A DNA stretch of 64,000 bases from Luteimonas rhizosphaericola (lineage in GTDB: Bacteria > Pseudomonadota > Gammaproteobacteria > Xanthomonadales > Xanthomonadaceae): NCBI RefSeq assembly GCF_029888045.1, contig NZ_JARXRN010000020.1, positions 128,283 through 192,282 on the forward strand. The letters run 5' to 3'. Below the pieces are notes generated by a model. That model did no database searches, was not told where the DNA came from, and saw only the letters and a list, made by a program, of their open reading frames with translations. Below are positions 18,813 to 28,302 of this stretch, in pieces (position 1 is the first letter of the stretch; each line of letters starts with the position of its first letter). A program made the position numbers and the translations under genes.

Positions 18813-19504
18813 AGTTCCAGGAGCTCCGCGAGTTCGTGGTCGGCGTCGACTTGGGCCAGGCCCACGACCCGACCGCAATCGCAGTCATCGAGCACGTGCA
18901 TTGGCGCGTGAACCCGGAGGCGCGCAAACACGCCCACTACCACGACAAGGGCCGGCGCCTGGCGCTGGAATGGGAACAGGAGCTGCGGCAGGACGAAGCC
19001 TTCCGGCAGCAGTTCAACGTCCGCCACTTGGAGCGCCTGCCGCTGGGCACGCACTACCCGGCGCAGGTAGCCCACATCGCGGACCTGGTGCGCCGTGCGC
19101 CGCTGAAAGACGCGCGCGTGTTCTACGACTGCACCGGCGTCGGCCGGGCCGTCGGCGACCTGCTGCACCAGGCGCAGATCCGCCGACTCAACCGCGTGCA
19201 CCTGACCGGCGGGCAGGACTCCAAGGCCGAGGGCGCGCGCCACGCGGTGTCGAAGGTCGACCTTGTGAGCCGGCTGCAGGCGGTGCTGCACACCGGCCAG
19301 CTGGCGATCGAGGAGACGCTACCTGACGCCGCGGTGCTTGCGCGCGAGCTGGCGGACTACCGCCTGAACTTCACCGCGGCCGGCAACGCGCAGTTCAATG
19401 CCCGCAGCGGCGCCCACGATGACCTGCTGATTGCCACCGGGCTGGCGGTATACGGGTGCCAGCGACAGCCCGTGCAGGCGATCCACATGCCCTTCGCGGC
19501 TTAG
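18809..19504 (+). CDS. Terminase large subunit, nuclease part (separate ORF)
   Basis: A 231-residue RNase H-fold nuclease of the large-terminase type. The acidic residues expected for the metal site are visible: Asp in VVGVDLGQAHD (about 14), Asp in FYDCTGVGRAVG (about 108) and Asp in AHDDLLIATGLA (about 207-208). It would cut concatemeric DNA during packaging. Start ATG overlaps the stop of the ATPase ORF (ATGA, 18809-18812), so the two chains are probably made by coupled translation. It is the last gene before the right attachment site. Confidence 0.85.
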   Translation: MKFQELREFVVGVDLGQAHDPTAIAVIEHVHWRVNPEARKHAHYHDKGRRLALEWEQELRQDEAFRQQFNVRHLERLPLGTHYPAQVAHIADLVRRAPLKDARVFYDCTGVGRAVGDLLHQAQIRRLNRVHLTGGQDSKAEGARHAVSKVDLVSRLQAVLHTGQLAIEETLPDAAVLARELADYRLNFTAAGNAQFNARSGAHDDLLIATGLAVYGCQRQPVQAIHMPFAA

Positions 19505-19570
19505 GCCATTCAATGTGGGTTCAGATGTGGGGAAGCCCCTTACGATTGACGTAAAGCGTTGATTTATAAG

Positions 19571-19590
19571 GGCGACTGGCGGAAGGGGTG
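19571..19590. repeat. Right attachment-site repeat within the tRNA-Ser 3' end
   Basis: A perfect 20-bp copy of 8874-8893. It contains the last 14 bases of tRNA-Ser including CCA, so integration keeps the tRNA gene intact with an element-supplied 3' end. An AT-rich stretch (about 19540-19570) lies on its element side and may be an attP arm or host-factor site. Confidence 0.85.
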
Positions 19591-19664
19591 GGATTCGAAC
19601 CCACGGATGCTTGCGCATCGGCGGTTTTCAAGACCGCTGCAATCGACCACTCTGCCACCCTTCC
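19577..19664 (-). tRNA. tRNA-Ser(UGA)
   Basis: On the minus strand the sequence starts GGAAGGGTGGCAGAGTGG and ends with a TTCGAAT T-loop, paired acceptor and encoded CCA (88 bases with CCA). The anticodon loop is CUUGAAA with anticodon UGA. The long variable arm (GATGCGCAAGCATC) is typical of class II serine tRNAs. Its 3' end is the integration target of the 10.7-kb element. Confidence 0.95.
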
Positions 19665-19734
19665 GCGTGTGGACCGCGCGCCCGCGGCATGCCTCACGCC
19701 AGCCCGCGACCCGCGGCGTCCGGCACCTACGCGC

Positions 19735-20748
19735 TCAGCGCATTGTCGCATGCGTTGCGGCAGGCAACGGCTTGCGTGCCGGGGCCGCGGCGCGCGCGCC
19801 GGCCGCCTCACCGTCCTTGCCGCAGTGCCTGCAGTTGAGGCTGGACTCCTCGATCAGCGGCGGCAGCTTCTCGGCCAGGAAGTCGATGAACACGCGCACC
19901 GCCGGCAGCATCCCGCGCCGCGAGGCGAATACCGCGTGGGCCACGCCCTGCGGCAGGCGCCAGTCCGGCAGCACCACCTCCAGCTCGCCGCTGCGCACCG
20001 CGTCGGCGCACATCGTCTCGGGCAGCATGGTGATGCCCAGGCCCTGCTTGGCCAGGTCCATCAGCATCGGGAAATCGAAACCCGACACGCGCGGCTTGAG
20101 CTCGACGCGGCGCACCTCGCCATCGCGCCCCTGCAGCTCCCAGCGCTGGCGGCCCTCGTCCTCGCCCATCGTCATCGAGGTGTGCGAGGCCAGGTCCTCG
20201 GGCGCGGTCGGGCGCCCGGCCTTGTCGAGATAGCGCGGGCTCGCCACCAGCAGCTCCTGGATCTGACCGAAGCTGCGCATCACCAGGCTGCCGTCGTCGT
20301 CGAACTTGGTGCGCACGCGGATCGCGATGTCGAAGCCCTCGTTGATCACGTCCACGCGCCGGTTGCTGACGTGCATCTGCACGCGCACTTCCGGGTAGCG
20401 GGCCAGGAACTCGGGCAGCAGCTTGGGCATCAGCTGCTGGGCGACGCCGACCGGCACGCTGACCTTGACCACGCCACGCGGCTCGGCGCTCAGGCGGTCG
20501 ACCACCTCGCGCGCGGCGGTGGCCTCGGCCAGCATCGACTGGGCGTGGCGATGCACGCTCTGGCCGACGTCGGTGACCGCGAAGCGGCGCGTCGAGCGCT
20601 GCAGCAGGCGCACGCCGAGATCGGTCTCGAGCTGGCTGATGCGCCGGCTCAGGCGCGACTTGGGGATGCCCAGCGCGCGCTCGGCCGCGGCGAAACCGCC
20701 GTGGTCGACCACCATGGCGAAGTAGTAGAGATCGTTGAGATCCTGCAC
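19735..20748 (-). CDS. LysR-family transcriptional regulator
   Basis: A 337-residue protein. The N-terminal winged helix-turn-helix (LYYFAMVVDHGGFAAAERAL ... SRLSRRISQLETDLGVRLL, about 7-50) is followed by an effector-binding domain typical of the group that controls quinone and flavin reductases. The C-terminus is extended by about 30 residues, with a Cys-x2-Cys pair (NCRHCGKDGEA) and an Ala-rich tail not usual for the family. It is divergent from the azoreductase gene with a 112-base gap, the classical LysR arrangement, so it probably controls azoR and itself. Confidence 0.9.
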   Translation of the reverse strand: MQDLNDLYYFAMVVDHGGFAAAERALGIPKSRLSRRISQLETDLGVRLLQRSTRRFAVTDVGQSVHRHAQSMLAEATAAREVVDRLSAEPRGVVKVSVPVGVAQQLMPKLLPEFLARYPEVRVQMHVSNRRVDVINEGFDIAIRVRTKFDDDGSLVMRSFGQIQELLVASPRYLDKAGRPTAPEDLASHTSMTMGEDEGRQRWELQGRDGEVRRVELKPRVSGFDFPMLMDLAKQGLGITMLPETMCADAVRSGELEVVLPDWRLPQGVAHAVFASRRGMLPAVRVFIDFLAEKLPPLIEESSLNCRHCGKDGEAAGARAAAPARKPLPAATHATMR

Positions 20749-20860
20749 GATGGCATCCTCGATGGAACGATGCGTGGCATTTCAGCACGTTTATTCCACT
20801 ATCGCAACAACCTATGGTGTCCGGGTGTCGGCGTTCCGCCGGCGAAACGGAGCCACCGCC

Positions 20861-21439
20861 ATGAAGCTGCTGCACATCGATTCGAGCATCCTCGGCGACC
20901 AGTCGGTCAGCCGCGAACTCACCGGCGCCATCGTCGCACGCTGGCGCGACACCGCGCCGGACCTGGACGTCGTCGCCCGCGACCTGGGCAGCGAGCCCCT
21001 GGCCCACCTGTCCGGCGCGGCGCTGGCCGGCCAGGACGCCGCCGAGGCGGCGCGTGGGGAAGCGGCGCTGCGCGAGTTCCTCGATGCGGACGTCGTCGTG
21101 ATCGGCGCGCCGATGTACAACTTCGCCATTCCCTCCTCGCTCAAGGCCTGGATCGACCGGATCGCGGTGCGCGGGCGCACCTTCCGCTACACCGCCGATG
21201 GTCCGGAAGGCCTGGCGCGGGACAAGCGGGTGATCGTGGTCGCCTCCGCCGGCGGCATCCACGACGGCCAGCCGAGCGACTTCGTCGAGCCGTACCTGCG
21301 CCACGTCTTCGCGTTCCTGGGCGTGGACGACATCGAGTTCGTGCGCGCCGAAGGCATCGGCCTGTCCCCCGAGCATCGCACCGCCGCCATCGGGCGCGCG
21401 CATGCGACGCTGCCGGTCCCGCTGCGCAAGGCCGCCTGA
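20861..21439 (+). CDS. azoR: FMN-dependent NADH:quinone/azo oxidoreductase (AzoR)
   Basis: A 192-residue flavodoxin-fold reductase. The FMN phosphate-binding N-terminus (MKLLHIDSSILGDQSVSREL), VVIGAPMYNFAIPSSLKAWID (the AzoR APMYNF-P-L-K motif, about 86-106) and the later VVASAGGIHDG are diagnostic. It reduces azo bonds and quinones with NADH. The start at 20861 gives the normal length. Divergent from the LysR gene and convergent with serS, from which it is separated by a GC-rich hairpin. Confidence 0.93.
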   Translation: MKLLHIDSSILGDQSVSRELTGAIVARWRDTAPDLDVVARDLGSEPLAHLSGAALAGQDAAEAARGEAALREFLDADVVVIGAPMYNFAIPSSLKAWIDRIAVRGRTFRYTADGPEGLARDKRVIVVASAGGIHDGQPSDFVEPYLRHVFAFLGVDDIEFVRAEGIGLSPEHRTAAIGRAHATLPVPLRKAA

Positions 21440-21446
21440 AAGTCCG

Positions 21447-21464
21447 GGCCCGCGACGGCGGGCC
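21447..21464. terminator. Bidirectional hairpin between azoR and serS
   Basis: GGCCCGC-GACG-GCGGGCC between two convergent genes. No U-tract on either strand, so its terminator role is only likely from position. Confidence 0.4.
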
Positions 21465-21470
21465 GCCAGG

Positions 21471-22778
<1,308 letters not shown>

Positions 22779-22870
22779 TTATCGCCGAGTTGCGCGCACG
22801 CTGCCGGCGCGCGGCCCGGCGCAGGGCATGTGCCAGAATCCCGGTGTCCCTGTCGTCGCCAGGCCATCGC

Positions 22871-23527
22871 ATGACCGCACCGCCCGCCTCCCCGTCGCCG
22901 CTGCAGCGCTTCGCCCGCTTCCTGCCCGCAGGCCGCGGCTGGTGGCTGGTGCTGGGTGCGATCGTGGCCGGACTGCTGCTGTTCGCACTGGTGCTGTCGA
23001 ACAAGCGCGACGAATTCGAATTCCACCGCGCCGGCGAAGCTCCGCCCGGCGTGCCGGGGCAGGTGTTCGAACCCCTGCCGGCACCGCTGCCGGCGGGTGA
23101 GTCGGGCGCCAGCGGCATGGACGATCGTCCGCCACCGCGCGACGAGGCGCCGCGCATCGACCAGCAGGCGCAGTCGCCGGTCCCGCCGCCGTCCGCGCAG
23201 CCGCCGGCTGCGGACGCCGTGCAGGCGCCGCCGGACGCCGGACCCCGGGTGGACGCGGGTGTGCCGCGCCCGATTTCCACGCCCTCGCCCGACTATCCGT
23301 CGGCCGCCCTGCGTGCCCGCGCCTCGGGCGATGTCGTGCTGCGGATCGAGGTGGGCACGGACGGGCGCCCCAGCGATGTCACCGTGGTCGGCAGCAGCCG
23401 CAACCGCGCACTGGACCGGGCCGCGGTGCAGACCGTGCGCCGGTGGCGCTTCGAGCCGGCGCTGCGCGACGGCGTCCCGGTGCCTGCCACCGTTCAGCAG
23501 GTCATCAGATTCGAACCGCCGGGCTGA
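22871..23527 (+). CDS. TonB-family energy transducer-like protein, first of two
   Basis: A 218-residue protein with one N-terminal membrane segment (about 26-44, WWLVLGAIVAGLLLFALVL), a Pro-rich periplasmic linker and a C-terminal TonB domain (about 138-218) with SPDYPSAALRARASGDVVLRIEVG and VRRWRFEPALRDG. TonB proteins carry proton-motive energy from ExbBD to outer-membrane receptors. No exbB or exbD is nearby, and the linker is short, so it may be a specialised or non-canonical TonB. A CAGAAT -10-like sequence lies at 22834. Confidence 0.85.
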   Translation: MTAPPASPSPLQRFARFLPAGRGWWLVLGAIVAGLLLFALVLSNKRDEFEFHRAGEAPPGVPGQVFEPLPAPLPAGESGASGMDDRPPPRDEAPRIDQQAQSPVPPPSAQPPAADAVQAPPDAGPRVDAGVPRPISTPSPDYPSAALRARASGDVVLRIEVGTDGRPSDVTVVGSSRNRALDRAAVQTVRRWRFEPALRDGVPVPATVQQVIRFEPPG

Positions 23528-23617
23528 CCTGCACTCACTTGCCGTTGACGCGGCGGCGACGCGCCATCGACGCGGCGCGTGGAATCGTCGGCCTCGACCC
23601 ATCATGAGGACCCTCAG

Positions 23618-24184
23618 ATGTCCGATCCGATGATCCAGCGTCCCGCTCCCACGCCCGGCCACGAGCCGCGTCCCGACGACCTCCCGCCCCGCCGCGGCGG
23701 AGGCGCCAACGCCCTGCTGTGGATCCTGCTGCTGGTGGCGATCGTCGCCACCGCCTGGTACTTCCTCGGCCGGCGCGATGCGACCGAAATGCCGCCTGCG
23801 GCCACGCCGATCGGGGAGACGACGCCCGCGCCTTCCGAGTCGCCGGTGTCCACCGAACCCGCGTCCCGCGACCAGACCGCGCGCGAGCGTGCCGCGCCCG
23901 TGGTGGCCGATCGCGTCGCGCGCCCGCTCTCGCAACCGGCGCCCGAGTATCCGGGCGCCGCGGTGCGGGCGGGCGACGAAGGCACGGTGATGCTGGAAGT
24001 CGCGGTGGGGACCGACGGCACGCCGACCGATGTGTCGATCGCCCGCCGCAGCGGCTCGCGCGAGCTGGACCGCGCGGCGCTGCAGGCCGTTCGCGGCTGG
24101 ACGTTCGAACCGGCGATCCGGAACGGACAGGCCGTCGCGTCGACCGTGCAGGTTCCGGTGGATTTCCGTCTCGACACGCAGTAA
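23618..24184 (+). CDS. TonB-family energy transducer-like protein, second of two
   Basis: A 188-residue paralogue of the preceding gene, with the same plan: one membrane segment (about 31-47, NALLWILLLVAIVATAWYFLG), a Pro/Thr-rich linker and a TonB C-terminal domain (QPAPEYPGAAVRAGDEGTVML ... RGWTFEPAIRNGQ). The 90-base gap and matching domains point to a tandem duplication. A terminator follows. Function beyond the fold is not shown. Confidence 0.85.
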   Translation: MSDPMIQRPAPTPGHEPRPDDLPPRRGGGANALLWILLLVAIVATAWYFLGRRDATEMPPAATPIGETTPAPSESPVSTEPASRDQTARERAAPVVADRVARPLSQPAPEYPGAAVRAGDEGTVMLEVAVGTDGTPTDVSIARRSGSRELDRAALQAVRGWTFEPAIRNGQAVASTVQVPVDFRLDTQ

Positions 24185-24240
24185 TCGCGCGCCGCGGCCG
24201 GCGGAGGAGGTCCCCTCGGCCCCCAGGAACGCAACGACGA

Positions 24241-24272
24241 CGCGCGCCCCAGGGGCGCGCGTTCTTCGTTCT
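24241..24272 (+). terminator. Rho-independent terminator after the TonB-like pair
   Basis: CGCGCGCCCC/GGGGCGCGCG (24241-24250 and 24252-24261, closing a short loop) followed by TTCTTCGTTCT. Confidence 0.8.
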
Positions 24273-24356
24273 GGGTGTCGCGCGCCATCCCTGCATCCGA
24301 CGCCCGCGACGGGGTCGCGCCACGGCGGTGACCTGAGCCGGTGTCGCGGTCGTTCG

Positions 24357-25688
24357 TCAGGCGCCGCGCGACGCGACGAGGCCGAAGCCTGCGCCACGTG
24401 CCAGGGAATCGAACCCCGGGAAGGACGTGGCGACGTTGTCGACGTCGCGGATGCGGACCTCGCCCGTTGCCCGCTGCGCGGCGATGGCGAAAGCCATGGC
24501 GATGCGATGGTCGCCGTGGCTCTCGATCGTGCCGCCCTGCAGCGCAGCGCCACCCTGGATGGTGGCACCGTCCGGCGCTTCGTCCACGTCGACGCCCAGC
24601 GCCCGCAGGCCGTTCGCCATCGCGGCGATCCGGTCGGACTCCTTGACCCGCAGTTCGGCGGCGCCGCTCACCACGGTGGCGCCGGTGGCGCACGCAGCGG
24701 CGACGAACAGGGCCGGGAACTCGTCGATCATGTCGGCCACATGCTCCGTCGGCACGTCGATGCCGCGCAGCGGCGCGTGGCGCACGCGCAAGTCGCTCAC
24801 CGGCTCCCCGCCCTGCTCGCCCGCGGGCGTTTCCTCGATGTCAGCGCCCATCGCCCGCAGCACATGCAGCAGCCCGGTGCGCCGCGGGTTCATGCCCACG
24901 CGCTCGAGCAGCAGATCGGAGCCCGGTACCACGCTCGCGGCCACGATGAAGAACGCCGCCGAGGAGAAGTCCGCAGGCACCACGATGTCGCGCGCCGCCA
25001 GCCGGTGGCCGCCTTCCAGCCGTGCATACCCCGGCGAGAACACGATCGGCCAGCCCAGCGCCTGCAGCATGCGTTCGGTGTAGTCGCGGGTCGGATGCGG
25101 CTCGCGCACGGTGGTGGTGCCGCGGGCGTACAGCCCGGCCAGCAGCAGCGCGGACTTCACCTGCGCGCTCGCCACATCGGTCACCAGTTCGATCCCCTGC
25201 AGGGCGGATCCGCCGTGGATGTGCAGCGGCGGCATGCCGCCATCGGCGGTATCGATGCGTGCGCCCATCCGCGCCAGCGGCACCGTCACGCGCTTCATCG
25301 GGCGCCTGGACAACGATGCATCGCCGACCAGCACGCTGTCGAACGGCTGGCCCGCCAGCAGCCCAGCCAGCAGGCGCATGCCGGTGCCGGCGTTGCCGCA
25401 GTCGAGCGGGCCGTCCGGCGCGCGCAGCCCATCGATGCCGACGCCGTGCACCACGCGCTGCCCGGGGCCCGGGGCCTCGATCGAGACGCCCAGCCGCCGG
25501 AAGATCGCCTCGGTCGCCCGCGCGTCCTCGCCCTCCAGGAAGCCCTCGATCCGCGAGGTGCCATCGGCGAGCGACGCCAGCATGATCGCGCGGTGGGACA
25601 CCGACTTGTCGCCCGGCACCACCAGGGTGCCGCGGAGCGGCGTGCCCTGCGATGCGATCCAGTCCGTGCCCGTGCCGCTGCTGCTCAT
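24357..25688 (-). CDS. aroA: 3-phosphoshikimate 1-carboxyvinyltransferase (EPSP synthase)
   Basis: A 443-residue shikimate-pathway enzyme that joins PEP to shikimate-3-phosphate. The PEP/glyphosate site is in LDCGNAGTGMRLLAG (about 98-112), the central motif is DASLSRRPMKRV, and the C-terminal RVKESDRIAAMANGL is conserved. The order of segments (SAQVKSALLLAGL, TRDYTERMLQALG, MNPRRTGLLHVLRAMGADIE) follows the class II (Agrobacterium CP4-like) enzymes rather than the E. coli class I type. The Gly in GNAGTG is at the position where CP4 has Ala. It forms a biosynthetic block with pheA and serC. Confidence 0.97.
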   Translation of the reverse strand: MSSSGTGTDWIASQGTPLRGTLVVPGDKSVSHRAIMLASLADGTSRIEGFLEGEDARATEAIFRRLGVSIEAPGPGQRVVHGVGIDGLRAPDGPLDCGNAGTGMRLLAGLLAGQPFDSVLVGDASLSRRPMKRVTVPLARMGARIDTADGGMPPLHIHGGSALQGIELVTDVASAQVKSALLLAGLYARGTTTVREPHPTRDYTERMLQALGWPIVFSPGYARLEGGHRLAARDIVVPADFSSAAFFIVAASVVPGSDLLLERVGMNPRRTGLLHVLRAMGADIEETPAGEQGGEPVSDLRVRHAPLRGIDVPTEHVADMIDEFPALFVAAACATGATVVSGAAELRVKESDRIAAMANGLRALGVDVDEAPDGATIQGGAALQGGTIESHGDHRIAMAFAIAAQRATGEVRIRDVDNVATSFPGFDSLARGAGFGLVASRGA

Positions 25689-25800
25689 TGCCGTCTCCCG
25701 GAAGAGTGAGGAAAGGGGGTGCGATCACGCCGGTGGCGCGTCGCGTACATGCGCAAGGTGGCGGCACCGCGGCCGCCGCGCCCGGTGCCGCGGGGTCGGA

Positions 25801-27090
25801 TCAGGGCACCGCGACCGGGTAGGAACCCAGCACGTGCACGTCGCCGGCGAAATCGTCGATCTCCGCCAGCGCATCCTTCAGCGGCGATTCGTCGACGTGG
25901 CCCTCGACGTCGATGAAGAACGCGTACTGCCACAGGGCGCCGTGCGCGGGCCGCGACTCGATCCGGTTCATGCTGATCGCGCGCCGCGCCAGCGGCTCCA
26001 GGATCTTGTACAGCGCGCCGGGCTGGTCGCGGATCGACACCATCAGCGAGGTGCGGTCGTTGCCCGAGGGCGGGAACGACGCCCGACCCACCACCAGGAA
26101 GCGCGTGGTGTTGTCGGTGCGGTCCTCGATCGGGCCGGCGACGACCTTCATCCCGTAGACGTGGGCCGCGTTCTCGCCGGCGATGGCCGCCGCGTCGTCC
26201 GACTTCTTCGCCCGTCGCACGGCTTCGGCATTGCTCGACACCGCTTCCTTGTGCACGTCCGGCAGGTTCTGGCGCAGCCAGTTCTTGCACTGCGCCAGCG
26301 ACATGCCGTGCGAATACACGCGCTCGACGTCCTCCAGGTGGCCGGTGCGCGAGAGCAGGTACTGGTGCACGCGCAGCTCCACCTCGCCGCAGATCTTCAG
26401 CGGCGAGGTCAGGAACATGTCGAGCGTGGACTGGATGGTGCCCTGGCCGGAGTTCTCCACCGGCACCACGCCGAAGTCCGCGTTGCCGGCGGCGACCTCG
26501 TCGAACACCTCCTCGATGCTCACCAGCGGCAGCCCGCGCGCGGAATGGCCGAAGTGCTTGTGCACCGCCTGCTGCGAGAACGTCCCTTCCGGGCCGAGGT
26601 AGCCGATCTTCAGCGGCTCCTGCTGCGCCAGGCAGGCCGACATGATCTCGCGGAACAGCCGCACCAGCACCTCGTCCGAGAGCGGGCCGTCGTTGCGGTC
26701 GACCACCCGCCGCAGTACCTGCGCCTCGCGCTCGGGGCGGTAGTAGTCGATCGCGGCCGCCAGCTTGCCCTTGGCCTTGCCGACCTGGTGCGCCCACAGC
26801 GCGCGCTCGGCGATCAGCGACTGGATCTCGCGGTCGATGCCGTCGATCTGCGCGCGCACCGCGGCGAGGTCGGGTTTCGCCTGCCGGGCGAATTCGACCC
26901 GGCTGCGCGCCGAGGCGTCCGCGCCGGAGACGGCCGGGTCGGCTCCGCCGGAGGCCGGCACGCTTGCGTCGGAGCGCGCGGGGACCCGCTTCGCCGCCGT
27001 CCCCCGCGACGCGCCACCGGCACGGACGCGGCTCTTCGCGGCGGCCGCCTGGGTTTTGCCGGCCCTGGCCGGCGTGCGCTTGTCAGCCAT
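25801..27090 (-). CDS. pheA: Bifunctional chorismate mutase/prephenate dehydratase (P-protein)
   Basis: A 429-residue enzyme that converts chorismate to phenylpyruvate in phenylalanine synthesis. A chorismate mutase domain lies at about 72-160 ([20 protein letters not shown]), a prephenate dehydratase at about 162-345 ([15 protein letters not shown], then [12 protein letters not shown]), and an ACT regulatory domain at the end ([18 protein letters not shown], then ESRPAHG). ESRP is the phenylalanine-binding motif, so feedback inhibition is expected. The first 70 residues are an unusual Ala/Arg/Lys-rich extension with no known domain. The start overlaps the serC end by eight bases. Confidence 0.96.
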   Translation of the reverse strand: MADKRTPARAGKTQAAAAKSRVRAGGASRGTAAKRVPARSDASVPASGGADPAVSGADASARSRVEFARQAKPDLAAVRAQIDGIDREIQSLIAERALWAHQVGKAKGKLAAAIDYYRPEREAQVLRRVVDRNDGPLSDEVLVRLFREIMSACLAQQEPLKIGYLGPEGTFSQQAVHKHFGHSARGLPLVSIEEVFDEVAAGNADFGVVPVENSGQGTIQSTLDMFLTSPLKICGEVELRVHQYLLSRTGHLEDVERVYSHGMSLAQCKNWLRQNLPDVHKEAVSSNAEAVRRAKKSDDAAAIAGENAAHVYGMKVVAGPIEDRTDNTTRFLVVGRASFPPSGNDRTSLMVSIRDQPGALYKILEPLARRAISMNRIESRPAHGALWQYAFFIDVEGHVDESPLKDALAEIDDFAGDVHVLGSYPVAVP

Positions 27091-28180
27091 GTCGCGTCTG
27101 GAACTCCCGCATGTAGTCGACGAGGGCCTGCACTCCCTCCACCGGCATCGCGTTGTAGATCGACGCGCGCATGCCGCCGAGCACGCGATGGCCCTTGAGG
27201 CCCATCAGCCCGGCCTCGCGCGCGCCGTCGAGGAACGCGGCATCGAGCGCCGAATCGGCGAGGAAGAACGGCACGTTCATGCGCGAGCGCACGGTCGGGT
27301 CGACCTCGTTGCGGTAGAAGCCACCGGAGCCGTCGATCGCCGCGTACAGCAGGGAGGACTTGCGCGCGCTGCGGCGGTCGAACTCGGCCGTGCCGCCCTC
27401 CTCGATCATCCAGCGCACGGTCAGGCCGAGCACGTACCAGTTCCAGGTCGGCGGCGTGTTGAGCATCGACTCGTTCGCCAGCTGCGAGCGGTAATCGAAG
27501 ATGTCGGCACGCGGCTGGCCGGCGCGCTCGAGCAGGTCGCGGCGCACGATCACCACGCTGATGCCGACCGGGCCGAGGTTCTTCTGCGCGCCGGCGTAGA
27601 TCAGGCCGTACTTCGACACGTCGACCGGTTCGGAGGCGATGCTGGAGCTGAAATCGGCGAACAGCGGCACGCGGCCGGTGTCCGGCGGCACCTGGCCCCA
27701 GGCGGGGCGGTACTCGACCCCGTGGATGGTCTCGTTCGCGGTCACGTGGACGTAGGCCGCGTCGTCGGACAGGCGCCAGGTTTCGCGCGCGGGAATGCGA
27801 CGGAAGCCGTCCGCCTCGCCGCTCGCGGCCACGTTCACCGCGACCGAGGGCACCTGCTTGAGCGCGGTCTTGCCCCAGTGGCCGCTGACCACGTAGTCCA
27901 CCCGCTGGCCGGCGTCGGCGAAGTTCAGTGCGATCAGGGCCTGCTGGGTGGTGGCGCCGCCGGCGGGGAACAGCACCGCGTAGTCGTCGGGTACCGCGAG
28001 CAGGCTGCGCAGGTCGGCCTCGGCCTGGCGCGCGACCTGCAGGAACTCCGGGCCGCGATGGCTGATCTCCACGATCGACGCGCGCGCGTCGCCCCATTCG
28101 AGCATGTCCGCCTGCGCCTGGCGCAGGACCGGTTCGGGCAGAGCGGCAGGGCCGGGACTGAAATTGTAGGCGCGCGACAT
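27083..28180 (-). CDS. serC: Phosphoserine aminotransferase
   Basis: A 365-residue PLP enzyme of serine and pyridoxal synthesis. It starts [19 protein letters not shown], the SerC signature. The PLP lysine lies in [15 protein letters not shown] (about 200). [20 protein letters not shown] and the C-terminal [10 protein letters not shown] are also conserved. It overlaps pheA, and serC-pheA-aroA is the usual order in this group. The gene is divergent from msrP. Confidence 0.97.
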   Translation of the reverse strand: MSRAYNFSPGPAALPEPVLRQAQADMLEWGDARASIVEISHRGPEFLQVARQAEADLRSLLAVPDDYAVLFPAGGATTQQALIALNFADAGQRVDYVVSGHWGKTALKQVPSVAVNVAASGEADGFRRIPARETWRLSDDAAYVHVTANETIHGVEYRPAWGQVPPDTGRVPLFADFSSSIASEPVDVSKYGLIYAGAQKNLGPVGISVVIVRRDLLERAGQPRADIFDYRSQLANESMLNTPPTWNWYVLGLTVRWMIEEGGTAEFDRRSARKSSLLYAAIDGSGGFYRNEVDPTVRSRMNVPFFLADSALDAAFLDGAREAGLMGLKGHRVLGGMRASIYNAMPVEGVQALVDYMREFQTRHG

Positions 28181-28302
28181 CGGGCTTCACGGAACCGGAG
28201 GGGAACGCATCCTAGTATGCCGCAGTGCACCAGCGATTCCCGCGGCGACGCAACTTTTTGCGCGCCGCGTGCTCCAAGATGCAGTTCCGGAGGAAACCTT
28301 CC

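Larger units (their letters stand above)
8874..19590. mobile_element. 10.7-kb integrated element (satellite-like or reduced prophage) in tRNA-Ser(UGA)
   Basis: Bounded by the 20-bp direct repeats 8874-8893 and 19571-19590. The right copy covers the last 14 bases of the tRNA-Ser gene plus six beyond. All genes are on the plus strand and most overlap by the stop-start sequence ATGA. Order: integrase, 72-aa protein, AlpA-like regulator, three small proteins, RepA-like ATPase, repeat cluster, unknown 251-aa protein, LamG protein, gp10-like tail protein, tape measure, putative small terminase, terminase ATPase, terminase nuclease. I see no portal, major capsid, scaffold/protease, tail tube, baseplate or lysis gene, and no CI-like repressor. 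The terminase genes lie last instead of first among the structural genes. Confidence 0.88.
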
